This document shows positions 42,285 through 55,100 of a stretch of DNA of 64,000 bases, one piece after another (positions within the stretch are counted from its first letter, which is position 1; each line of letters starts with the position of its first letter). Source of the DNA: Trissonchulus latispiculum (lineage: Eukaryota; Nematoda; Enoplea; Enoplida; Ironidae); the NCBI GenBank assembly GCA_030248195.1, contig JASAND010012522.1:1-64000 (forward strand), read 5' to 3'. Under the pieces are notes generated by a model. The model saw nothing but the letters and a program-made list of their open reading frames with translations. It was not told the origin of the DNA and ran no database searches. A program made the position numbers and the translations under genes.

Positions 42285-45107
42285 TAGTGCTGGGACCGGT
42301 TCCAAAACCGGAACCGGAACCGGTAGGATTTTTAGAACCGGAACCGGAACCGGCCGGTTCTAGTGTTAATGTTGGCTGTTTGAAACTTCAATCATGGTTT
42401 ATTTTGTAAAATTTTAAAATTTTCTTATGAATTTGAATTTAGCATTTGGAATTTAACTTTATTTTGGTACTTCTATTTAGATACGAAATTTTGTTTTTGA
42501 AATTTGTTGTGTAAATGGCAAAAGATTTGATATCAATTTTACGATGTCTTTAATAACAGTTTTCAGTCAATGTTTTACGTTTTCTGAAAAGGTTACAGAA
42601 AAAGAAAAACTAAGGTGTATTCAGTGTTAACCCTTCTTTAAGGATGACAAAGGTAAGCATTAAGGATTTGATGCTTTACGGCAACTCTTCCAGCTTTAGC
42701 TGTTGCCTCTGCAATTTTTGTGTGCAAACTTCAACTGAAGCAAACCAGTATACTGAAGGCGCAACTCCAGATTAAGGGTTAAGGGGGGGGGGGGGCTACG
42801 AACGGGTTGGCACAACATCGTCGGAGAGAGCTACTTTCCCGCCCAACGTTAGCCAACATATCAAAGTAAAAAAGTTTAGGGTGGGCAACAATATATCTCA
42901 TATACACCGTTTTTGGCAGGACGCCAAAGTCGAAATTTTGGTGCGAAAAATGGGATTTTTCAAAAAGGGTTTTTCAGCTCTGGTGAATTAACGGTTCGAC
43001 CGATTCTGTAACTTTCAGCCATAAATGTTAACTGTTACTAGTGCTAAATATTAAAAGTATTCCGGCTTTCGAGCGTTGCTTCCTTCTTTAGTTATAACAG
43101 CTCAAAGTTTGAAATTTTGCAAAAAGTTGCGAGGTGACCGTGCGCCGTTTTCGATCTAATAAAATAGGCAGCCCCTAGCCTACCCCAGCTTTTTACCAGT
43201 TATTAGGCTCTAATAGGGGCATACTGTTTGTGAGTTTCAAGGGCTTTGGTTTTCTGGTTAGTGTGCTAGCCAACTTTTCGTTAAGAAATAACCCTTATTT
43301 TTAGGCCTGAAAAGCTAGCTAAGCGCAGTAAAAATGGGGTCAAAAAATTTTTTGTCTCCGATTTTGCCGAAAAGGTGGTTATAGGGGTTATTTGACCTGC
43401 TGAATCCGAATATCAAATCCGTTTTTCGATATGACGCTTCCTTCGTTCAGTATGTGCTTACAACTGTCTTAGAGCTTTTTGGAGCGATCGCCATCCATAC
43501 TTCGACAAATCAATCTAGCATTTATAAACATTGGAACGAGGTTTAGTGACATAGCTTTTGGCACATCTTGGTGCACTCACTGGCCTGTAATGTGCAAAGT
43601 TTCAGCCGATTCTGCCACAGTACTTTGGAGTAATTGACTCACATCTTCGAAATGGCGCCAAATAACAGCGACAATATCGATAATATAATCCAGCACTGCG
43701 AACACAGGGATTAACGAAATCACGTCATTTATACCAAAGTTAAGACAGATGCTTGGAGTATTAATTGCCGCAAAGTTTGGTTCATTTGGTAAACCACAGC
43801 TCATTAGAAGTTAGTTAACCTCCACCCGTATAGACCTACAACACCCAATTTTTCGCATTTTGATCGTATCGCACAGAAAAGTAGGCAATGGCCTAGAGAT
43901 TATTTTACGCGATATCAAAGCACTATATATCAGAACTAATTCCTGAAAATTTGGGTACTGTGCCTTGCACATAGCGATTAGGGCGAGGCGAAGTTTGTGT
44001 ACGTGTCATGTCGAGTTTTGGACCGATAACACCAACTTCTGATGGCTCCACAGGACGCTACGCTGCATGGAATTCTTTCAAACTTTAAACTATTTCACAC
44101 TAAACCTAATACTATTATATGGCAAAAGACTAGCTAGCTTTTCCAACATCGAACTTTTAGTGAAATTCGTAGCCCCCCCCCCTTAAGCTGAGCAACAGTA
44201 TCCCTGAGGTACCGTTCTTATTTAATTAATAGCAATTGGCTAGCGCTACCGAAAAAGAAAGCCTTTGATGGTCTATTAAAAATTTTAATATTTCATAGCC
44301 ATATTTTAGTACTTTTTGCTTATGCTTATATATAGGTTTAGGATTTGATAGGGAATAGCGCTCTTTTGTTACAAATTTGTTTATTTCAGCTACAAAAATT
44401 AAAACAAATTCCAATATGTAAAATAAAAACTTAGCAGTTTTTGTTTATTATAGCATACAATTTTTGGTTTTAAAGGTATGAAGTTAGTTGTACCTGTGTG
44501 CTGCATAAGTGCTCGAAATTCAACGATTTTCCCCAATGTTTTCTGCTAGTTTTCGATCTCAAAAAATCTTCGACCCCGAGATGAGATTAGCTGCTTTTTC
44601 AATGATTAGCTTTGTAATGTTGTAACTGTAGCTGTTGAATCGATAAGCAAATTTTATTGGACAGCTTGAAATAGGTCGAGGAAAGTTCTGTGCGACGTTC
44701 GCTTTCTGAAGGGCAGTAGCAAAATGTTTATCTAGATTGAGAATACTTAGTATTTTGGTAAGCTCTGGTAGCTTAAAATTTCCCCAACATATTGGTAAAA
44801 ATGAAACAGACCATATCTTTTTCACAGTAAATATTTGTATATAAATAGTAAAAAGTAAGCAAAAACACTGTTTAAAAACACGTTCATAGCTTTGTGCAGT
44901 TAAATATATTAAGTTTTTATAGCAATTGTCAAAAAAATAAAAAATCGTGTGATTTTAGCTTTTTTATCAAAAATACCAGTTGGAACCGGAACCGGTAGCC
45001 AGAACCGGAACCGGAACCGGTAGCCAGAACCGGAACCGGAACCGGTAGTCAAGAACCGGAACCGGAACCGGAACCGGTTTCAAAAATCGGAACCGGTCCC
45101 AGCACTA
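42285..45107. mobile_element. hAT-like non-autonomous transposon, 2.8 kb, with perfect 8-bp duplication
   Basis: The ends TAGTGCTGGGACCGGTTCC and GGAACCGGTCCCAGCACTA are inverted, and ATACAAAG is duplicated at 42277-42284 and 45108-45115. Subterminal arrays of GGAACC lie inside both ends. An 8-bp duplication with such ends is characteristic of hAT. No transposase was found. It hosts a TTAA element at 42783-44182. Confidence 0.92.
42783..44182. mobile_element. TTAA-flanked G-run transposon nested in the hAT element
   Basis: TTAA at 42779-42782 and 44183-44186. The left end is a G-run then CTACGAA; the right end is TTCGTAG then a C-run. Same design as 36476-37690 with different subterminal sequence. 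Non-coding. Confidence 0.82.
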
Positions 45108-45770
45108 ATACAAAGGTAGGTAAGGGACAAATACCAACAGCAACGCACAAATCATACGTGTCTACAATAGGCTACAAAGGACCATTACCGTAAAAAAAGA
45201 ATCAGTATCACCAAGTAGAGTCAAAAAACTACTGAAAAATACATAGCTGGAGGGGTAGGGATCATTAGACAACGGAAAACCCCTGACAACTTTTCTTTTT
45301 CAAGAAGGACAAAAAACAACTGCAAGACAAAATCACCAGGTACATTACGTACGCTTGCGTACACACATATACGAGTACGTACACAGGACGGAGCTAAGAG
45401 ACCATATAGGAAAAGCCAAAAGCCAAAAAAACCACTGGATACGCAAGAAGCCTCAAACCAATTAAAAATGTCTGAAAACCACCAGCAAATCCGACCGTAA
45501 AAAGAGGGGGACAAATATCAGAAAAAACTAGTATTCCCAATTCCAGAACCGTCGTTCCCTCTCACAACATTAAAAATAAAATAGAATTCTTGTGCAATTT
45601 AAAAAAGTTCCAAAAATTTTCAGAGAAAACTCCTCTTTCAAGGGAAATTACACGACAAATTAAGACAGAAAACATTTTAGGTGCTGCAGAAATTAGGACA
45701 GAAAAAATCCCAAAAAACTGATCCTTCCTGCCCCACCCCCCATCCGAAACCCTCACCAAATCTAAGTTAC

Positions 45771-46116
45771 CTTGGGACTTTGCCCGATCAAGGGGGGACC
45801 CATAGCCGCTGGCGGAAGCAGCAGTGCCTCCAGGACCGGATCCGGATCCGGGTCCGGTCCCAGAACCAGCTCCGGCGCCAGAAACGGTTGTTGAAGCGGC
45901 CGATTTGAGGATGGGCTTGCCGGATCGACCGGCACCACCACCAGAGCCAGAGGTAGAGGCATAGGAGGAGGAGGAGGAGGAGGCGCCAGCGACAGCCGAG
46001 GAAAACCGGGAGCCAATGGAAGAGCCAATCGGGGGCGTCGGTGTGCTGGGATTGGAGGAATGGGAATGATCAGCCAGACCCACACTGGCAAACTGCATAG
46101 CAGTGGATTCGCTGTT
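45771..46116 (-). CDS. Tomosyn exon, Ser/Gly-rich linker (last found)
   Basis: Acceptor TTTGCAG/AACAG, donor CCCAAG/GTAACT, 346 nt. It encodes NSESTAMQFASVGLADHSHS, then a Ser/Gly-rich stretch ending SPLDRAKSQ. Its phase does not fit directly to the preceding exon. Assignment to tomosyn is by position and composition only. Confidence 0.65.
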
Positions 46117-49100
46117 CTGCAAACAACAGGAGAATATCAGCACTCACACAAAAGCGGAGACAAAACTGGAGCCTCACCCCCCCTCAGCTGGGATTGTTTT
46201 ACTCACCCTCTTTTCGGAGCCCCCTCCCCACTCTCAGACCCCACACTTTTTGGAAAGCCCCCCGCCCATTTGTTGGGGGACGCCCATAATTGGCAAAAAA
46301 TTAACCCTAAAAAATGCCAGCCCAATTGGCTCTCTCCTGTTTCGGACAAAAGGCTTTATCTTGAGTGACTGTAACGTTTTTCACTGATTTTTCTATGACA
46401 CACAGGTAGGTAAATACGAGATAAATTCCGTCTTGTGTCAAAACGGTCAAAGAAAAACTCGATAAATGTTTCCAATTAAAACTAATTTCAATTCAACCCG
46501 AACGCTCCTTTAATTAGCCCTATAATCATCCAGGAAAGAGTTGGGGTCGGAAGGGGGGGGGGAATTATCCTTTAACTGTCAAATATCATGAGTTGGTGCC
46601 CCCCCCCCTTCGCACTTTCACTCTAGCGCTTTCATGCTGACAAGGATAGACCTGCTTAGACCAGAGCACAAAACATTCTCTGTACTGCACAAAGCACAAA
46701 AATGTTGTCTAAGCACACATTGGAAGATTATTGTTAAACACAAGGTACTAGTTAATACACGTAATAGCATTTAACAAAGACACTATTTATTAGTATATAC
46801 ATCTATCTATGCTACATAGCACAGAAATTTAGTTTTGCTGTTGCTGATAAACAGCACTTGTTTCTATGTCAGGGCGTGGGACGCAAACAAAAAGTTAATG
46901 GGGGTGAGAATAGATTATTATAACTCTAAATTAAGGAACAAGTTATTCATCAAAATCTATTTATACGTACTGACTTATACGAGGTTTCAATGCTTTAATG
47001 GTCAGCTCCGTTATCCTAGAAGCCTTGTTACTAAACTCCAAAAACACAGAAACATAAAGACAACGTGCGTACATATTGTATGGTTAGCGACATGCAAACC
47101 AACAAAAATAACGAATTTTCACAAGTCGTAAAATTTTAAATTTCACAAAAATGAGCCAGAAAAAGGAAGAAAATAGAATGAATGATAGAAATTATTTGTG
47201 AAAACCTGTGAAAGCCATTTGTATACATATCGTGTGAAAAATCAAAACTGATCGTAAAGCTATTTCTACACTAAATCTCTAAAATTTCTCAAAACCAACC
47301 CATACATGAAATACCATATCATGCAGTCGGCATTCAACAAGAAAAAAGCAGCGCATCCAAGCAGCCCCAGAAGCAGAACAATTAATCGCTGTTATGATGG
47401 CAATTAATGCAGGACATGCAGCATGCAACACAAATTCAATTCCAATACAACAAGTTTAAATTAAACCAGCAAACTGTTTGTTTGAAAGGTTGAGAGGTAG
47501 AGCAAAATTAGTGTAGTTACTGTCACTGTTGAGTGATTATTTTCCTTCCACAATAGAGGGAAATCAAATATATACAAAGATTAAACGGGAGCGAAAAAAG
47601 ATATTGTAGTGGAAGTTCACAAACTTAAAGTTACATAAAATCAAAAGAAAGCTTATATGTAATCCATGAGCCTAAAATCCAATCTGAACTCCTACCAGGC
47701 AACGTGATGGCAGGCGGCATTTCCGTCTCATCCGTCGGTGCTGCAGCGGTGCTGCAAACAGCCACCGTTCGCTTTCGCAGCAGTCCACCAGTGGTAGTTT
47801 CCGTTGAGCAAGCGGCGGCGCCGCCAGGACCACCAAAAAATCGTGCCGCAACAGACTGTTTTGGACGGGTGGCAGATTTTCCGGACGGAAAATTGAGGGC
47901 AGGCGGTGGCTTGGAGGAACCGCCTGGAAGGGCAGATGGGCAGGACAGGGCCTTCAGAAGGTCCGGTTGACTGAGACTGTTGCGCCGGAGGGCTTCCGGT
48001 CCACCGGGCCCGGGCACGGCCAGGTCGTCCTGGGCGGTCTCGCGAGTCACCGCCAGCGGGGATCGACGCCGATCCCCGGATACACCGGTGGACGTGCCCG
48101 CACGACTACGCATCACCTGCTTTAGTTTGTGGGGCTGTGCCGGTGCACCTGTGGTGGCGGTACCACCCTGGTCCAGCACCCCCACTTCTGTACTACTATC
48201 ATCAAAAACATCATCTTTGGGCGTCAGTAGGTGATCCTCGCCACCAAAATCCACCTGATCCGCAGCCGCCGTGCTCCATCGAACCGTTCTCGGCTCGGAG
48301 CCCGCGGCTGACACCGACACAGACTTGAGACCGTTCAGAGACGGGTCATTGCAGGAGGAGGAGGGGACTCCTTTGGCCTTACGTCTCCGGGGCGGGGCTA
48401 CGGGCACGGGAATGGGAACGATGGACTCATCCTGCGCTTCCACAGGCTTGGTACCCGCAGGGCCCTCAGTGAGCCCGCCGGATGGCGGAGGGGTTCGATG
48501 CTGCGATTTTCTTGTCTTTGGCATCGATTTGTGGCGACGTTTACCGTCCACAGCATTGTTGTTGGCCGCTGAACTAGTCGAACCGGAGGTGGCGGTATTG
48601 CCAGAAAACTTGCGGTGCGCCGCAGTCTGACACTTGCGCAGCACTAGGGAGGCTTTTTGGCGAAAATCCGACCCAGGACCGCCACCCCCACCAGTGGCAG
48701 CTACCGTAGGATGTTGATGCTGGGCCGGGGGTAGACTGAGACTGTGACCTAACAGTTCATGCGAGGCGGGCTTGGCTGTGGCTGTCTGGGTGGTCTGGTC
48801 ATCCTCATCTGTCGGCGGCTATAACAGAGGTGATAGAAAAAAACATGACGTTATAAACAATCAATGTACTATTATAAGAGGCATAATAGAATAGCCAAAA
48901 AAAGTTGTGCAACTGGTCCAACTAAACACCATGACGTGTGCGATACGTACAACAAGACAAACCAAAACAGACACGAAAAAGATAGGTGAAACACAATCAC
49001 TCCGCTAAGACAATCTCAGTCTCAGAATAGGCTTAAAATTTCGCAGACAGTTTCAGGAAAAAATCACAGACAAGGCCAAAAGTTCAGGGAATGTGAAAAT

Positions 49101-52100
49101 ACCGGGGGGGGGGAAAGTAAAAACTCAGGGAAGGGGGCAATTTCGGTGGGAGGTGATTGCTGTTTTCCCACCCTAGAAAAATAATGTCCTGGGCTATGAA
49201 GGAAAACTACGTATGGTTATACTTATCCTAACTAAGGTTTATAAAAGGGTACAACGTTCTTATTCGACACGACGTTGACATCTGAAATGCTTACGCTGGG
49301 GCCTTCCTTTTGAAGCAGATGCTCAAGACAAATGCTGAAAGTTTGCTGAAGAATTTTTCGGGTCCGCAGTGCTGTAGTGACATCCTTCTTTCTTTCGTTT
49401 ATAATCTTGTATTAATCTGTAGGATAAAGGATTCTTTAAAAAAGGAACGTTGGAAGACAACTAAGCGGGGACCCATTGGAACAGGCTCTCCCAGAAAATG
49501 GAACAAGTTAGTTGGAGCGGGAACAACTCTCGCTTAGTTGTATGCAACACTCACCGGACGACCAAAGGTGAAAATTGATAACTTTTAAGGGAGAACAGCA
49601 TCAATTTAATCGATGGAAACAGCATTTCGAAAACCCTCTAAATTTACCTCCACCCACAGCTTATTTTGGAGGATGCTCATCCAGGGATTTTTGGCGCCCA
49701 AATTTTGGCTACAAATAGGAAAAATTTGAAAAATTTTCCGGCTACGCCGGACATGTTTTCATAAACATGTCAAAATTTTAGCGAAAATGCAGGCATTGTC
49801 GAGAACGTTTTGCGGTCTCTACATACAAAATACGCCAAAAATAACAATTTTTGGCTCATCTTTGCAACAAATCTCCGCCCCCCCCGGGCCCGTCAGAATA
49901 AGAAACTGTGACCTGTCTCGATCCCTCAATAATCCCTCCGAGGTTCTATCGCCTGCAGAATTTGATCTTTACGGCTACGGCGGCTAGTTCATACCTACAT
50001 CCCGAGTGAGCCTATCAAGGCTGCAGGGTTGGGAGTCTCGGTCTCGGTCTCGCCCAGAAGCCAGGAAAGACTTGGCCAGTATCGCCTATCCAAAAGTCTC
50101 GGCCTGGAAATTTTTTGAAAACATGAAATTTTAGTGAAAATGTTAAATCAATATAACGGAAATTAACTGACGAGATGCGGAAACCGTATGTTCATATGTT
50201 AAAGTCCTAAACTTCAAAAAATGGAAGAAATTAAGTTTAAGCTTAAAATTGCTAGTGTCGGTCTTGATCTCGCCCAAAAGCCGAGACTTGGCCAGTCTCG
50301 GTCTCGGTCTCGGTGAAATCTCGGTGTCGCCCAACCCTGCAAGGCTGACTCAAAAAACCCTGTTATGACCGGTCCAGTTGGGTTGGAAGAAACCACCTGG
50401 CCGAAACAAAAGCCAAGAAGGTGTCTGCTCCAGCTTCCCATTGTGGGTCAGCATTCAGGCGACGAAGCGAGAGTCATACTAGCTATGACTGATGGGGAGA
50501 GACAAAGGTTAGCGCCCTCGTATAGCCTCTTGGCTGAGTAGCTCGGCAATAACAACAACAGCAACAACAAACCACCCGGCCGGCCGGCGTTGTCGTGGCG
50601 ACAGATTAGTAGAGCAGGATCTGGCTAGTGTCCTAATCCCTTACAGGCTAGATTTATGACAAGGTATAGCTCATTTGCTGCTCTGACACAGCTATCAAAC
50701 TTTCGTTTGCAGAAAAATATTCCTTACTGTATCATTTTCCTACGTTCAACACAATACGTATGTCGGAATCACCTTTGGAGAGCTATTGTGGTGATCGACA
50801 AGTTTTGGAACAAACGCACTTATCTTGTTTTGTGGACCCCCATGAAAATGAAAAATCGCGACCCCTCCCCCCCCCCCTTAATAGCCCTCATCACTTTTAA
50901 AGGGTCACTTCGAAGGTCTAGTGCAGCGACGTAGTGGCGCCAATTGCAGCGCTTCGCTTCCACAATGGAAATCTTCAATTGTGATTCCGCTGCTGTCTAC
51001 GTTCTTTCAAAAACACTGAACAATTTTAATATTCAACGATCAACGAGCAAACCGATTTCAGTATTAAATTAAAATTAAATCAATAAAAAATAATATATGT
51101 AATTCCTAAATTGATTTACATTGTAAAACATTGTAGCAGATATCAAGATTTTAGGTTTGTGTAAATAACTATTACGCTTAGGCAGGCTTAGTCCACTATA
51201 ACGTTCCACGAAAAAGCATTCCAAAAATGAAAAATACTATTTTCTATGTAGTATATACACTATAGATAATAGAAACATCACAGTCATAACCACAATACTG
51301 CAGAAGAAGAAAAAAACCCTTGCTGAAAAATTAAATTAATTTTACATGACCACAGAACTTTAGGAAAGAATTAACTTCACAAAATCACCATACAGTCTTA
51401 AAAACTTCACAAAAGAAAAAGATATTACGCAAGCTGCCTTTTGCCAAGTGATGCCTTTACAAAGAAAAATGTAAAAAAACAATGGTAAAAACTAACAAAA
51501 CCAAGCCAATTATAAAAGTCTAAAAGGAAAAACCAATAATTTCTAAAACCCAAAAAATTTGAAAAATCCGCACGTACAGTGGATACCAACATTAAAACTT
51601 TCTGAGGACTCACACAATTAAAATTAGTTCAACCCTAGATTCTCAAAATAAATTTATTAAAATCTGTCCAAAGTCTACTATACCCACTTTTCTATTTCAC
51701 CAAAATTTACCTCTTAAAATTAAAGTTTTAAAACTTCAACCCAGCCTCTACCCCATACCAAGTTTTATCCATCCTACCCAGGAGCAATCATAAAGAATCA
51801 CGCAATCGTTGAATACAAACCTTATGTACGTATATACGTACATACAAATAAGCGATAACAAAAAACCTAAATTAATTAATTAACTAATTAACACTCATTT
51901 ATTATTAACCTCATTCGGAGGAAGGGTGGGAGAATTGACAGCCTCGGCGTCACTGGAAGGATTCTTTTCCAGCGAATTGCCAGGCGAACGGGCATACTTC
52001 ATATCACAGTTATCTGGAAAAAGCAAAAAAAAAGAAAAAGAAAAATTGAAATTAGAAATTCAGAAACAATAATTATTTCTACTTACTTACTTACTTCTAT

Positions 52101-55100
52101 TGCTCGCGATATTTGCCTTAAATTATTGAGAGTGTTGGGCATAATATATATATACGTATGCCTTGTTGTTGCCTTTTAAAGCGTAAGCTAAAAAGTCCTC
52201 AGAAAACAAAACCACAAGAGGTCAAAAAATTTAACATATAAAAAATATAAAAATAAAAATTCGCCGACTATATTTCCTTTCATAGCTACGTAACTCCAAG
52301 TGCGTATATTAATATGTCGTAAGCGTTTTGACATTACCTATATGCAATATTAGACTAACAAATTTTTAGCATACGCACCTATGTGCCTTCAAAAATTTTT
52401 AAAATTTCCCCTTCATAGAAAGTCCAAACAAGTTACAAAAGTTTCCATCCCCCCTCCCCCACTTACTGTATAAATCCGGAGTGGTAATGGTGAAAATACA
52501 AAGGTGCTGTACAATGTCTATGACAGCCAGACCTTGTTCTGTACTATAGACTAGCCTACAACAGAAAACAACACACAAAACTGCGGTGCCCAAAAGTAAA
52601 AAATTCTCTACAATAAATGGTCACAATATAAAATGGAAAAATCTACACAACATAAGGGGTTCTAAAACAGTTTGATAAAAACTGACAAAATATAGGAAAA
52701 AATTAGATATTCTTAAAAATTAAAATTTAAACTTCAAACTTTAAATTTAGATTAAATTTTAATTTCTATACTAAAGCTGCTACAGTCACACTGTAGCTGT
52801 AACCTACAGTCCATAGGCACTGTTCAAAGCCAAGGCGAGCACGCGTTCGGGAATATCGCGGGCCAGCCATGGAGTGAGACAGATCAGCTCAGCCTGGTAG
52901 CCCGCTGGACGTCGCTGTGGTCCCCCATACACTTTCAGGGGCCAGTAGTAGTCCTAAAGATATAAACTTAATTTAAAATTAAATCAAATTAAATTTGAAT
53001 GTATAATTAAATGAAAATTAAAATTGATAAAATAAACTATAAAAATATAAGAGTAGCCCCCCCCCAACCACATACTTGCCTCCCGCTCACAAGTCAAAGA
53101 CAGCAAACCACCATCACAGCGTACAGCAAACAAAAGAAACATTTTTGCTCCAGAACGGTGACAATCAACATGGAAAATACAATCAGAAAAATATTATTTA
53201 AATTAATTAATAAAAATTAACTAACAAATAAACAAGTATAAATAAATACATCCCATCACCCATATACCTTCTGACTGCCCTCAGAAGTGGCCGAGCTGGC
53301 ACTGGAGACAGAGGTCTGACGCTGCAACTGTTCTCGACGACCCTCAAAAGAGTCACCACCACCTCCACCACCGGGACCAGATCCCGTCGAGGTAGAGGCC
53401 CCGGAACTCGTCGTTACCATTGGGACATCCAAAACCTAAACAAGCGAAGTTGCGAGAATGGGTTGCCGCGGCATTTTCCCTTTGGGGGGGACGGATTTTC
53501 AGAAGAATGCAACAGTATTTTGGTCGTAGTTTTCGCTACACGTATTTCCCGAAAATGCCGCAAGCAGAAAAGTTGTTCAGCTCGACGAGCTCTTTCATTT
53601 GAGTACCATATTGACCACATTTGAAGAAATTTTTTAAAATCCGGGTTTTCGTGAATTCCCGGATTTTCAGTTTTTCGGCTGTAACTTTCGGTAGGTGCAT
53701 TTCCGGAAAATGTCGCAAGAAGGAAAGTTGCCCAGCTCGACGAGCTCTTTCATTTGAGTACCATATTGACCACCTTTGAAGAACTTTTTTAAAATCCGGG
53801 TTTTCGTGAATTCCCGGATTTTCAGTTTTTCGGCTGTAACTTTCGGTAGGTGCATTTCCGGAAAATGTCGCAAGAAGGAAAGTTGCTCAGCTCGACGAGC
53901 TCTTTCATTTAAGTACCATATCGACCACTTTCGGAAAAATTTTTCAAAATCCGGAATTTTCCGGGTCCAATATCTCGAAATCCGTAAATTTTCCCGAAAT
54001 TTCGATTTCAGTTTCGAAATCAGCGCTATCGAATTACCCTATGACCAACTTTTAAGCAAAATCGGAGACAAAAAATTTTTACGTTTCCCTTGGTCCCCCC
54101 TTACCATTCTAAGAAATTCCGGGATTCGCCATTCCCGGAATCCGGGAAATATCGGACTGCCCGCGCTTCAGTCAACACTTCACCCCACCCCAAACCTCCA
54201 CTGAAAATTTCAGCCCAATCGGGCCACCCTAGCAAAAGTTAGAGGGGGGGACAGGGGGTGGTCACGAGATGAAGATGAATAATAATAATAAACGGACATA
54301 CCCAGATGAAAGGGTTGCCTTTTTTGTGTAAAAAGCGGCAACCCAAAAAACCAGAGAGAAGAAAATCACATGGAGGAGGGGCAGAAACGTGAAATTTCTT
54401 CAGTTGGTAGAAATCAGAACCTCCTCTCTCTCTCTCTCTCTAAAAATCTCCTATAGAAAAGAAGATCAGTCACTGCCCCCCTCCCAAAAAAACTATGTTA
54501 GTGTCAGACAAATTTGTTGCTCTGAGATTAAACAACAAAATTTTCTTGATTCAAAACCCCCTCCAATCGTGCGACAACAACAGAAGAGATAAAAAGTCTC
54601 GTTCAAAGACTATCCTGTCACACTCTTATCTATTATGTACTCTTGACACATTCTCAAGGCCGTACCCAGGGGGAGGGTTCAAGAGGTCTAGACCCATCCC
54701 TTTTTGAATATATACCTTTTTGAATATGATACAGCAAAAATGAAACTTTCAGCCACTTTTATAGAAAATCTCACGATTTTTGAAAAGCATTAAGCAATTA
54801 GTCATCACTTTTGATGTGAAAATGCAAACATGTTTGCAAATTAAATGGGCTGCGAACTAAATAATATTCGGGCTTGTCCTTGGTCTGCCCTCCCACCACA
54901 CCTTGAACCCCCCCCCCCCATTTCCAAAATACTGGGTGCAGGCCTGTAAATACTGGATGCCTCAAAATCCCCCCACCCCCAATCCTGTTAAAATCACTCC
55001 TCCCGCTAACCGTAATCTCATCCGTGGTTTCCTGCTTCAGGAACCGATAGAAGATCACGTGACCAGAGGCACCGGCCACTGCCAGCAGCCGCGACTCCGC

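Larger units (their letters stand above)
34771..45770. other. Gene-free stretch built of nested non-autonomous transposons
   Basis: No exon is recognised across 11 kb. It contains elements at 36232-37944 (with 36476-37690 inside), 38008-39368 (with 38572-39320 inside), 39759-40118 and 42285-45107 (with 42783-44182 inside), and a dispersed repeat near 41.36-41.76 kb. The 3' exons of the tomosyn gene would be expected to begin at its right-hand edge but are not seen. Confidence 0.65.
48819..51909. other. Tomosyn intron with small transposons
   Basis: No exon seen. It holds a hAT-like MITE (50024-50339) and the end of a TTAA element (about 50650-50877). Another CCGGC-hairpin sequence at 49738-49752 lies in what may be a worn copy of the C/G-run family. 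Confidence 0.6.

Noticed and set aside
43577..43804. 75-codon minus-strand frame inside the nested TTAA element
   Set aside because: Too short and without transposase motifs; treated as chance.
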